A stretch of DNA of 6,223 nucleotides from Candidatus Atribacteria bacterium 4572_76 (GTDB lineage Bacteria > Atribacterota > Phoenicimicrobiia > Phoenicimicrobiales > Phoenicimicrobiaceae): positions 1 to 6,223 of the forward strand of contig NBMG01000044.1 of the NCBI GenBank assembly GCA_002084865.1, given 5' to 3'. Positions 1-5,178 of the stretch are shown here, piece after piece. Position 1 is the stretch's first letter; the number at the start of each line of letters is the position of its first letter. A model generated the notes under the pieces. The model saw only the letters and a program-made list of their open reading frames with translations, was not told the DNA's origin and did not search any database. Made by a program: the position numbers and the translations under genes.

Positions 1-261
1 CAAATGCAAAGAGCAAGTTTATCTATTCCCACAAATATAGCTGAAGGTTTTAATAGATTTCACAATAAAGAGTATAAACAATTTTTGTACATTGCTTTAG
101 GTTCCTGTGCTGAATTGGAAACTCAAATTGAGATAGCTACAGAGTTGAATTATATAAACGAAGAGAATAAAAAAATTATATTAGAAAAAATCAATCACGA
201 ATCTCGTATGAGGAATCATGGCATTGATTATCGGTCTCACCGGTGGAATTGTAAGTGGTAA
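1..261 (+). CDS. four-helix-bundle protein (S23/IVS family), 5' partial, altered 3' end
   Basis: This is the middle and C-terminal part of a small four-helix-bundle protein of the family once called ribosomal protein S23 (encoded in rRNA intervening sequences, also found as free-standing genes). The frame is already open at base 1, and the ATG at 4 lies inside the conserved helix rather than at a true start. Visible family signatures are SIPTNIAEG (residues 8-16 counted from base 1) and the ALGSCAELETQ stretch that follows. Homology fades after ILEKIN, where members usually continue with something like ISRMLNGLI and soon stop. Here the frame instead passes through a TCTCGTA repeat unit (202-208) and runs 44 bases into coaE in another frame, ending at TAA 259-261. 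The last ~20 residues are therefore read from foreign sequence, so the 3' end looks damaged or fused. The molecular role of the family is unknown. It is related to the Avd proteins of diversity-generating retroelements, but no reverse transcriptase is nearby. Confidence 0.75.
   Translation, partial: QMQRASLSIPTNIAEGFNRFHNKEYKQFLYIALGSCAELETQIEIATELNYINEENKKIILEKINHESRMRNHGIDYRSHRWNCKW
200..209 (+). repeat. 10-bp direct repeat, copy 1 (AATCTCGTAT)
   Basis: AATCTCGTAT occurs here and again at 809-818, the start of the 7-bp array after coaE. It therefore brackets coaE. This copy lies where the upstream four-helix-bundle gene loses family similarity and 9 bases before the coaE ATG. It contains a single full TCTCGTA unit (202-208) rather than an array. 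A 10-base match could arise by chance in AT-rich DNA, but both copies fall at gene ends next to four-helix-bundle fragments. Confidence 0.5.
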
Positions 262-832
262 AAGTACAGTGGCATTAATGTTTAAAGATTTAGGTGCCAA
301 AATTGTTGATGCCGATAAACTTGGTCATAGTGTAATTTTACCTCACGAGCCTGCCTGGGAGAAAATTGTTAAAATATTCGGAAAAGATGTTTTACAAAAT
401 GACCTGACTATTGATAGAGAAAAATTGGGCAAAATAGTTTTTGCAAATCAGTCTCTCCTGAAGAAATTAAATGATATTACTCATCCTGAAATAACCAAGA
501 TAATTAAAAAAGAGATAGATTCATTAAAAAATAAAACATATAACCAGAAAAAAATATTAATTATAGATGCTGCCTTAATCTATGAAGCGAAGATAGATAG
601 ATTAATGGATAAGATAATAGTTGTTTATATAGATGAAGATGAGCAGATAAAGAGATTAATTAAAAGGAATAATTTATCCAAAGATGAAGCCCTGCAGAGG
701 ATAAAATCCCAAATGCCCATGAAAGAAAAAGTTAAAATGGCTGACTATGTGATCGACAATAGCAATTCACTGGATAAAACGAAGAAACAAGTTGAAAAGA
801 TATGGAAAAATCTCGTATCTAGTATCTCGTGA
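218..832 (+). CDS. coaE: dephospho-CoA kinase
   Basis: CoaE phosphorylates the 3'-hydroxyl of dephospho-CoA with ATP, the final step of coenzyme A synthesis, in the cytoplasm. The 204-residue product has the usual family length. Visible motifs are the P-loop GGIVSGKST at residues 9-17, the DAD of the substrate site at 31-33, a THPEI motif at 88-92, the IIDAALIYE strand at 115-123 (usually D-x-P-L-L-F-E), the lid-type R161-x3-Q165 in RIKSQMP, and the ADYVIDNS strand near 175-182. The ATG at 218 is chosen because the protein starts directly with the expected MALIIGLTGG. Its ribosome site is a short GAGG (210-213) only 4 bases away, so initiation may be weak or coupled to the overlapping upstream frame. 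After the last conserved segment (QVEKIWKNL) the residues VSSIS and the TGA stop are written by a 7-bp tandem array. The gene looks functional. No promoter of its own is visible, since its 5' flank is the preceding gene. Confidence 0.95.
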   Translation: MALIIGLTGGIVSGKSTVALMFKDLGAKIVDADKLGHSVILPHEPAWEKIVKIFGKDVLQNDLTIDREKLGKIVFANQSLLKKLNDITHPEITKIIKKEIDSLKNKTYNQKKILIIDAALIYEAKIDRLMDKIIVVYIDEDEQIKRLIKRNNLSKDEALQRIKSQMPMKEKVKMADYVIDNSNSLDKTKKQVEKIWKNLVSSIS

Positions 833-845
833 ATCGTATCTCGCA
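811..845 (+). repeat. 7-bp tandem array, consensus TCTCGTA, five units
   Basis: Five consecutive 7-base units start at 811, 818, 825, 832 and 839. The first is TCTCGTA; the others differ from it at one position, or two in the fourth (AATCGTA). The array encodes the last residues and stop of coaE and ends immediately before the AAAGGAAG ribosome site of the four-helix-bundle fragment at 856. A lone unit of the same sequence sits at 202-208 near the other four-helix-bundle gene, so the unit may be associated with these genes. Confidence 0.75.
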
Positions 846-855
846 AAGGAAGCAG

Positions 856-921
856 ATGACCAAGAAAATAAAAAATTTCAGAGATTTAGATATATGGAAA
901 AAGGCATAGAAATAGTTAATT
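856..921 (+). pseudogene. N-terminal fragment of a four-helix-bundle protein, frameshifted
   Basis: The ATG at 856 has a good ribosome site (AAAGGAAG, 845-852) and reads MTKKIKNFRDLDIWKKA, a typical beginning of S23/IVS-type four-helix-bundle proteins, before TAG at 907. Adding one A to the run of five at 899-903 would restore WKKGIEIVN, the normal continuation (…WKKGIEIVKEIY… in the family). The gene therefore carries a one-base deletion in a homopolymer, or a sequencing error. Similarity stops after IEIVN near 920, where the reading becomes adenine deaminase in another frame. Only about 22 of the usual ~115-125 residues remain. The fragment is too short to fold as a four-helix bundle and is most likely dead. 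I assigned it from the family's conserved N-terminus only; no search was run. Confidence 0.6.
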
Positions 922-939
922 TCAGAATTTGCCAGGACT

Positions 940-2385
940 GTGGTACCATTGGGGACAACTTCGGTGATTATTGACCCTCACGAAATTGCCAATGTATTGG
1001 GTTTGGAAGGTATCAGATATATGCTGGAATCCAGTAAGTATAACCCTTTAAATATTTTTATGATGCTTCCTTCTTGTGTTCCTGCTTCATCTTTAGGGAC
1101 TTCCGGAGCAAACCTTAGTGTAAATGATTTATTTCCTCTTTTAGACGAAAAATGGGTTTTAGGGTTAGGAGAGATGATGAATTTTCCGGGAGTTTTAAAC
1201 CAGATTCCTGAGGTTTTGGATAAAATAGTAGTATCTTCAAAAAAATGCATTGACGGACATGCTCCTAATTTGACCGGTAAGGACCTTTGTGCTTATATCT
1301 CTGCTCAAATCAGATCTGACCATGAATGTACTACAGTAGAAGAAGCTAAAGAAAAATTGAGATTAGGTATGTATATTATGTTGAGAGAGGGGTCAGTTAC
1401 TAGAAACTTGATCGACCTTTTACCACTTATAAATCCTGATAATTCCCGGAGGTGTTTCTTTTGTTGCGATGACCGTCACCCCAAAGATTTAGTTGAAGAG
1501 GGACATATTAATTATATTCTAAAAACTGCTATAAAAAAGGGCATAGATCCTGTTACCGCCATAAGGATGGCTACCCTGAATACTGCAGAATATTTTAGAT
1601 TAAGAAATTTAGGTGCAATTGCTCCCGGTTATGTGGCTGATTTGGTTGTTTTTGATAATTTTAAAGATTTTAATATCCTCAAAGTTTTTAATAATGGAAA
1701 ATTAGTTGCCGAAAACGGAGAGATATTAGAACTAAGCCCCAAACCATTGGAAGTACCTATTAGGGGATCAATTAATATCAAGTGGCTTTACCCCGAAGAT
1801 TTCAAGATTCCAGTAAAAGGTAATAAATGCAGAGTTATAAAAATTACTCCCGGTCAAATTATTACCGAAGAAAATATAGAAGTTCCTAAAATCGAAGAAG
1901 GCTTTGTGGTTTCTGATACCAAACGAGATATCTTAAAAATTGCCGTAATAGAGAGACATCACGCTTCGGAAAAAGTGAGTATGGGTTTAGTTAAAGGGAT
2001 CGGTATGAAAAAAGGTGCATTAGGGTCATCTGTTGCCCATGATTCCCATAATATTATAATTGTGGGTACTAACGAGAAAGATATGTTGAATGTCGGGGCA
2101 GCTATTGCCAAGATGGGAGGCGGATTGGCAATATCAGTAGATGAAAAAATAGTAGATTCACTGCCACTGCCCATTGCGGGCTTGATGTCAGATAGGCCTT
2201 TATCAGAGGTAAAAGAAAATTTGGACTCTATCTCTAAAACTGCTAAAAAATTAGGGATTAAGGTAAATAATCCTTTTATGAGTATCGCTTTCCTGTCTTT
2301 AGAAGTAGCTCCCCATCTTAAAATAACCAATAAAGGCTTAGTAGATGTGAATAATTCAAAAATCGTAGATTTGTTTGTAGATTGA
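940..2385 (+). CDS. ade: adenine deaminase, N-terminally truncated (probable pseudogene)
   Basis: Adenine deaminase hydrolyses adenine to hypoxanthine and ammonia in purine salvage; it is a cytoplasmic amidohydrolase with a metal centre. Family landmarks from the GTG at 940: DPHEIANVLG (12-21), MLPSCVPAS (42-50), GEMMNFPG (77-84), DGHAP (105-109), SDHE (127-130) and CDDRHP (176-181). The C-terminal adenine deaminase domain follows, with IERHHASEK (337-345) and GLMSDRP (414-420). The frame is intact to TGA, but the protein has 481 residues against roughly 570-600 for the family. In-frame homology can be traced back only to LISEFART (from 916), preceded by TAG at 913 and TAG at 907. The missing ~90-100 residues include the DGHVHIES strand whose HxH binds the metal, so activity is unlikely. 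The GTG lies inside a conserved stretch and has no Shine-Dalgarno sequence. Only ~83 bases separate coaE from the remaining homology, so the lost part is not hidden upstream. This is a deletion/fusion with the four-helix-bundle fragment, or an assembly join. Confidence 0.85.
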   Translation: MVPLGTTSVIIDPHEIANVLGLEGIRYMLESSKYNPLNIFMMLPSCVPASSLGTSGANLSVNDLFPLLDEKWVLGLGEMMNFPGVLNQIPEVLDKIVVSSKKCIDGHAPNLTGKDLCAYISAQIRSDHECTTVEEAKEKLRLGMYIMLREGSVTRNLIDLLPLINPDNSRRCFFCCDDRHPKDLVEEGHINYILKTAIKKGIDPVTAIRMATLNTAEYFRLRNLGAIAPGYVADLVVFDNFKDFNILKVFNNGKLVAENGEILELSPKPLEVPIRGSINIKWLYPEDFKIPVKGNKCRVIKITPGQIITEENIEVPKIEEGFVVSDTKRDILKIAVIERHHASEKVSMGLVKGIGMKKGALGSSVAHDSHNIIIVGTNEKDMLNVGAAIAKMGGGLAISVDEKIVDSLPLPIAGLMSDRPLSEVKENLDSISKTAKKLGIKVNNPFMSIAFLSLEVAPHLKITNKGLVDVNNSKIVDLFVD

Positions 2386-2425
2386 TCAATTGACCAATTC
2401 TCCAATTGACCAATCTACCAATTTT
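2386..2425 (+). repeat. 8-bp tandem array, consensus CCAATTNN, five units
   Basis: Five octamers start at 2386, 2394, 2402, 2410 and 2418, all built on CCAAT (TCAAT in the first). Units one and three end in GA. The 12-mer CAATTGACCAAT is exactly repeated at 2387 and 2403, 16 bases apart. The array begins on the base after the ade stop codon. A further TCTACCAAT copy lies at 2431-2439, repeating 2414-2422. Confidence 0.7.
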
Positions 2426-2463
2426 TTAAGTCTACCAATCAGATGGTTGATAGTTGATAAGTT

Positions 2464-2511
2464 GTAGGGGCAGACCTTGTGTCTGCCCGTAGGACAGGCG
2501 TCTCGCCTGTC
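2464..2511 (+). repeat. two tandem GTAG-preceded hairpins (REP-like element)
   Basis: The first unit is GTAG (2464-2467) followed by a perfect 8-bp stem, GGGCAGAC (2468-2475) with GTCTGCCC (2481-2488), and a 5-base loop. The second is GTAG (2489-2492, its G also flanking the stem) followed by GACAGGCG (2493-2500) with CGCCTGTC (2504-2511) and a 3-base loop. The stems differ in sequence while the GTAG foot is conserved, and both units point the same way. REP elements mobilised by RAYT (TnpA-REP, Y1 HUH family) transposases carry a GTAG tetranucleotide at the foot of each hairpin. No such transposase is in this window, so a REP identity is inferred. This is the most GC-rich spot in the spacer. 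There is no T-run after either stem, so it is not a standard intrinsic terminator, though it could protect or attenuate the ade transcript 3' end. Confidence 0.7.
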
Positions 2512-2543
2512 TATTTGTCTATAGATAATAATTATTTTAGAAT

Positions 2544-2564
2544 TCAGGAGCCATGAGTCAGAAT
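2544..2564 (-). repeat. 7-bp array, three units of TCAGGAG type
   Basis: Three heptamers start at 2544, 2551 and 2558: TCAGGAG, CCATGAG and TCAGAAT. Read on the minus strand they give units such as CTCCTGA, the same kind as the array at 2724-2758. The two arrays are therefore inverted relative to each other and enclose about 160 bases. Confidence 0.5.
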
Positions 2565-2691
2565 TTAGCAAATAAGAAATACAATTCATATATGCGAAAT
2601 ATTATTTTATTTTACATTAGATTTTTACTTTTTTAGCTAGATACTATAATACATTGCTTTCTATGAACTTTAAGATTTTTAATATTCCTTT

Positions 2692-2719
2692 TTGCATAAC
2701 GTTTAGTAAGTGTTATAGT
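2692..2719 (+). promoter_or_regulatory. weak candidate promoter upstream of uvrB
   Basis: TTGCAT (2692-2697) is followed after 16 bases by TATAGT (2714-2719) preceded by TG one base earlier, resembling a sigma-70 promoter with an extended -10. It lies about 200 bases before uvrB. The 10-mer AAGTGTTATA that forms its -10 region is repeated exactly at the closer candidate (2841-2850). AT-rich DNA produces such matches readily. Confidence 0.25.
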
Positions 2720-2723
2720 TTTA

Positions 2724-2758
2724 TTCTGGCTTCTGGATACTGGCTCCTGACTTCTATC
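2724..2758 (+). repeat. 7-bp tandem array, consensus TTCTGGC, five units
   Basis: Heptamers start at 2724, 2731, 2738, 2745 and 2752: TTCTGGC, then versions with one (TTCTGGA, TACTGGC) or two changes (TCCTGAC, TTCTATC). A sixth, poorer unit may follow at 2759. The array is the reverse-orientation partner of 2544-2564. Confidence 0.6.
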
Positions 2759-2802
2759 TTCTTAATGCGATACACTCTTATCCTGGTAGCTTTCTTTTTT
2801 TA

Positions 2803-2837
2803 ACTATATACTATATACGATATACTATATACTACAT
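2803..2837 (+). repeat. 7-bp tandem array, unit ACTATAT, five units
   Basis: Units start at 2803, 2810, 2817, 2824 and 2831. The first, second and fourth are exactly ACTATAT; the third (ACGATAT) and fifth (ACTACAT) have one change each. The last units occupy the place where a -35 element would lie for the -10 at 2847. The same unit in the opposite orientation forms the array just after uvrB (4918-4945), so uvrB sits between inverted arrays. Confidence 0.8.
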
Positions 2838-2843
2838 AAAAAG

Positions 2844-2852
2844 TGTTATAAT
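2844..2852 (+). promoter_or_regulatory. candidate extended -10 promoter for uvrB
   Basis: TGTTATAAT matches the extended -10 form TGnTATAAT exactly, with TATAAT at 2847-2852. No TTGACA-like -35 is visible at 16-18 bases upstream, where the ACTATAT array lies; extended -10 promoters can work without one. Transcription would start near 2859, giving a leader of about 58 bases before the uvrB ATG. No recognisable LexA box was found around it. Confidence 0.5.
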
Positions 2853-2902
2853 TATTTAAGGAAAAAGTGAGTTTTAAATTTTTAATTATAGTTGTAATTT
2901 TT

Positions 2903-2910
2903 AAAAGGTG
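2903..2910 (+). promoter_or_regulatory. uvrB ribosome binding site
   Basis: AAAAGGTG ends six bases before the ATG at 2917, a near-ideal Shine-Dalgarno spacing. It decides the start: the in-frame GTG at 2908 overlaps this site and so cannot be the real initiation codon. Confidence 0.75.
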
Positions 2911-2916
2911 TTGCAA

Positions 2917-4911
2917 ATGGTTCAAAAATTTAATTTGGTATCTGATTATCCCCCGCAAGGAGACCAACCCCAGGCAATAAAAAAATTGGTAGAGGGAATA
3001 CGTAATGGCTACAAGTATCAAACTTTATTGGGTGTAACTGGTTCAGGTAAGACTTTTACCATGGCAAATGTAATTCAAGAAATTCAATTGCCCACTCTGG
3101 TTATTTCACACAATAAAACTTTAGCCGCTCAATTGTGCAGTGAATTTAGAAGATTTTTTCCTGATAACGCAGTGGAATATTTTGTAAGCTATTATGATTA
3201 TTACCAGCCTGAAGCCTATATTCCGAGGACAGATACTTATATAGAAAAAGATTCATCTATAAACGAAGAAATCGACCGTCTAAGGCTCTCTGCTACCAGT
3301 TCTCTCTTTGAAAGAAGAGATGTGATTATTGTTGCCAGCGTATCTTGCATATACGGATTAGGTTCCCCTAAAGATTATCAGGAGTTAGTATTAAAAATCA
3401 GTAAGAACAAAATTTTCAAAAGGGATGATATTTTAGAAAGGCTTATAAATATCCACTATGAGAGAAATGATGTTGATTTTCACCGTGGATGTTTTAGAGT
3501 TAGAGGAGATGTAATTGAAATATTTCCTTCCTACTTAGAATATGCTTTTCGCTTAGAATTATGGGGTGATGAAATAGAAACAATTTCCGAGATAGACCCT
3601 CTAAGCGGAAAAGTTGTAAAGAAAAAAGATAAATTGATAATTTATCCGGCAAAGCATTTTGTTACTACTAAAGATAAATTAGAAAGAGCGATTTTATCTA
3701 TAGAAGAAGAATTAAAAGAGAGATTAAACTATTTTAAAAAAGAGGGAAAACTCTTAGAAGCTCAAAGATTGGAACAGAGGACTAAATACGATTTGGAGAT
3801 GCTAAAAGAAGTGGGATATTGCAGTGGAATTGAAAATTATTCTCGTCATATTAGCGGAAGAAAATCGGGAGAACCGCCGGCAACTCTGTTAGATTATTTT
3901 CCTTCTGATTTTATGATGTTTATTGACGAATCTCACGTTACTGTTCCTCAATTAAGAGGCATGTTTGCAGGAGATAAATCTCGTAAGGATAGTTTAGTAG
4001 AATATGGTTTTCGTCTACCTTCTGCCTATGATAATAGACCATTGTATTTTAAAGAAATAGAAAATTATATGGATAAAGTTATCTTCGTTTCAGCAACCCC
4101 AGCCAAATATGAATTAGAAAAAAGTAAGCAAACAGTTGAACAGGTTATCAGACCCACAGGATTGGTTGACCCGGAGATAATTTTAAAACCGGCTAAAAAT
4201 CAGATTGATAGTTTGATAGCAGAAATAAAAAAAAGGACGGAAAAAAAAGAGAGAGTATTAGTGACTACTTTAACTAAAAGAATGGCTGAAGATGTAGCTG
4301 AATATTTGGAAGAAATTAACATAAAAGCAAAATATCTTCATTCAGAGATTAAGACTTTGGAAAGGGTTAACATTTTAAAGGATTTAAGAGTAGGTAAATT
4401 TAATGTGTTAGTAGGAGTTAATCTTCTAAGAGAAGGATTAGACCTCCCGGAAGTATCTTTAGTGGCTATTTTGGATGCAGATAAAGAAGGCTTTTTAAGG
4501 TCAGAAACCTCTTTAATTCAGACTATGGGAAGAGCAGCAAGAAACATAAACGGCACAGTTATTCTGTATTGCGAAAATATTACCGGGTCGATAAAAAGAG
4601 CGGTAAAAGAAACTAATCGAAGAAGGAAAATACAGTTAGAATATAATCGCAAATACCAGATAACTCCTAAAACCATAACTAAGGCGGTAGAAGAATTTGC
4701 AGTTATCAATAACATAAATAATTTCGAAGATTTTTCTACCGTAAATGAAGAAAGTGAAAAATACTTAAGTAAGAGCAATTTATGGTTACTGATAAAATCT
4801 TTAGAGAAAGAGATGAAGCAGGCAGCAAAGAATTTAGATTTTGAAAGAGCAGCCCTGTTGAGAGATGAGATAGGAAGATTAAAAAAAGAGAAGACTTTAT
4901 TCGGAAAATAA
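2917..4911 (+). CDS. uvrB: excinuclease ABC subunit B (UvrB)
   Basis: UvrB is the DNA-bound helicase-like subunit of nucleotide excision repair. UvrA loads it at damage, it verifies the lesion, and it recruits UvrC for the two incisions. The 664-residue product (from ATG 2917) is full length for the family. In order it shows the N-terminal DYPPQGDQPQAI motif (10-21), Walker A GVTGSGKT (39-46), the beta-hairpin region YDYYQPEAYIP (93-103) that clamps DNA, Walker B DESH (337-340), helicase motif III VSATP (391-395), motifs V-VI from VNLLREGLD through QTMGRAARN (about 501-543), and a C-terminal UVR domain (about 625-657, LDFERAALLRDEI) that contacts UvrC. No key residue is missing. It is followed by uvrA in the same direction after 311 bases, a common pairing. 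A promoter candidate lies just upstream; no SOS box was recognised. ACTATAT-type repeat arrays flank the gene on both sides in opposite orientation. Confidence 0.98.
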   Translation: MVQKFNLVSDYPPQGDQPQAIKKLVEGIRNGYKYQTLLGVTGSGKTFTMANVIQEIQLPTLVISHNKTLAAQLCSEFRRFFPDNAVEYFVSYYDYYQPEAYIPRTDTYIEKDSSINEEIDRLRLSATSSLFERRDVIIVASVSCIYGLGSPKDYQELVLKISKNKIFKRDDILERLINIHYERNDVDFHRGCFRVRGDVIEIFPSYLEYAFRLELWGDEIETISEIDPLSGKVVKKKDKLIIYPAKHFVTTKDKLERAILSIEEELKERLNYFKKEGKLLEAQRLEQRTKYDLEMLKEVGYCSGIENYSRHISGRKSGEPPATLLDYFPSDFMMFIDESHVTVPQLRGMFAGDKSRKDSLVEYGFRLPSAYDNRPLYFKEIENYMDKVIFVSATPAKYELEKSKQTVEQVIRPTGLVDPEIILKPAKNQIDSLIAEIKKRTEKKERVLVTTLTKRMAEDVAEYLEEINIKAKYLHSEIKTLERVNILKDLRVGKFNVLVGVNLLREGLDLPEVSLVAILDADKEGFLRSETSLIQTMGRAARNINGTVILYCENITGSIKRAVKETNRRRKIQLEYNRKYQITPKTITKAVEEFAVINNINNFEDFSTVNEESEKYLSKSNLWLLIKSLEKEMKQAAKNLDFERAALLRDEIGRLKKEKTLFGK

Positions 4912-4917
4912 AAAAAC

Positions 4918-4952
4918 AGTATATAGTATTTAGTATATAGTATATAGTGAAG
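4918..4952 (-). repeat. 7-bp tandem array, unit AGTATAT (reverse of ACTATAT)
   Basis: Units start at 4918, 4925, 4932 and 4939, with a decayed fifth at 4946 (AGTGAAG). The first, third and fourth are exact; the second is AGTATTT. The unit is the reverse complement, in rotation, of the ACTATAT array at 2803-2837 before uvrB. It begins six bases after the uvrB stop codon. Confidence 0.8.
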
Positions 4953-4980
4953 GAGAATAGAGAATAGCATAGAGCGTATA
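4953..4980 (+). repeat. degenerate 7-bp patterned stretch continuing the AGTATAT array
   Basis: GAGAATA is exactly duplicated (4953-4959, 4960-4966) and followed by the looser 7-base units GCATAGA and GCGTATA. It keeps the same 7-base register as the array immediately before it and may be its decayed continuation. An AATAGCATA motif occurs at 4964-4972 and a related one (AATAGCATA) at 4985-4993. Confidence 0.4.
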
Positions 4981-5003
4981 GTAAAATAGCATAAAATGTA
5001 AAT

Positions 5004-5090
5004 CTAAAAATGCAAAAACAAAACTTAAAATTAAAGAAAATGTTTTTAATTTTGAATTCTGGTTTTTCGCTTTTAGCTTTAAATTTTTAG
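5004..5090. repeat. long imperfect AT-rich inverted repeat
   Basis: An inner perfect 9-bp pairing, AAAATTAAA (5027-5035) with TTTAATTTT (5045-5053), closes a 9-base loop. An outer pairing, CTAAAAAT (5004-5011) with ATTTTTAG (5083-5090), encloses it, with unpaired sequence between. It is almost all A and T, has no T-run after a GC stem, and is a poor intrinsic terminator. It could extrude as a hairpin or simply reflect A/T-tract composition. Confidence 0.4.
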
Positions 5091-5106
5091 TTTATAACTA
5101 TCTAAG

Positions 5107-5146
5107 TGAATTAATAAATTAGTTAATTACTCATTTAGTTAATTTG
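5107..5146 (+). repeat. 8-bp tandem array, consensus about TTAATTAG, five units
   Basis: Octamers start at 5107, 5115, 5123, 5131 and 5139, each with two or three changes from TTAATTAG. The 10-mer TTAGTTAATT is exactly repeated at 5119 and 5135, 16 bases (two units) apart, as in the octamer array after ade. The low sequence complexity makes this less certain than the other arrays. Confidence 0.45.
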
Positions 5147-5178
5147 GATTTTATAAATTGATTTTCTTTGATTTCTTG

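Larger units (their letters stand above)
2386..2916. other. 531-base intergenic region between ade and uvrB, rich in short repeats
   Basis: I see no credible gene on either strand. From left to right it holds an 8-bp array (2386-2425), two GTTGATA units (2446-2459), twin GTAG hairpins (2464-2511), a short 7-bp array (2544-2564), AT-rich sequence with nothing recognised (about 2565-2690), a weak promoter-like site (2692-2719), a 7-bp array in the opposite sense (2724-2758), a second 7-bp array (2803-2837), an extended -10 promoter candidate (2844-2852) and the uvrB ribosome site. Repeats make up about a third of the region. Confidence 0.7.

Noticed and set aside
907..915. TAG read-through or amber recoding joining the 856 fragment to ade in one frame
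   Set aside because: The TAG codons disappear if the one-base frameshift is repaired, the joined protein would still lack the HxH metal site, and no recoding signal is visible.
1..921. Diversity-generating retroelement, because Avd is a related four-helix bundle
   Set aside because: There is no reverse transcriptase, template repeat or variable repeat in the window; the fragments look like the stand-alone S23/IVS type.
792..974. 60-residue + frame crossing the coaE end and the ade start
   Set aside because: It has no family similarity as a whole. It only reads the repaired IEIVN of the four-helix-bundle fragment in passing, starts inside coaE and ends inside ade.
1959..2405. 148-residue minus-strand frame opposite ade
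   Set aside because: It lies wholly opposite conserved adenine deaminase sequence and shows no recognisable domain.
2468..2511. Intrinsic terminator after ade
   Set aside because: Strong stems are present but neither is followed by a run of T residues.
2386..2589. 67-residue minus-strand frame in the ade-uvrB gap
   Set aside because: It translates the 8-bp array and the hairpins; no ribosome site or similarity is visible.
2908..2910. GTG as the uvrB start
   Set aside because: It overlaps the AAAAGGTG ribosome site; the ATG at 2917 has the right spacing and matches the usual UvrB N-terminus.
2844..2916. LexA/SOS box controlling uvrB
   Set aside because: I found neither a GAAC-N4-GTTC nor a CTG-N10-CAG type site in the leader; the regulator's motif in this lineage is unknown.
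4518..4970. 150-residue minus-strand frame opposite the uvrB 3' end
   Set aside because: It is the antisense of conserved UvrB motifs with low-complexity Phe/Leu/Ser composition and no domain.
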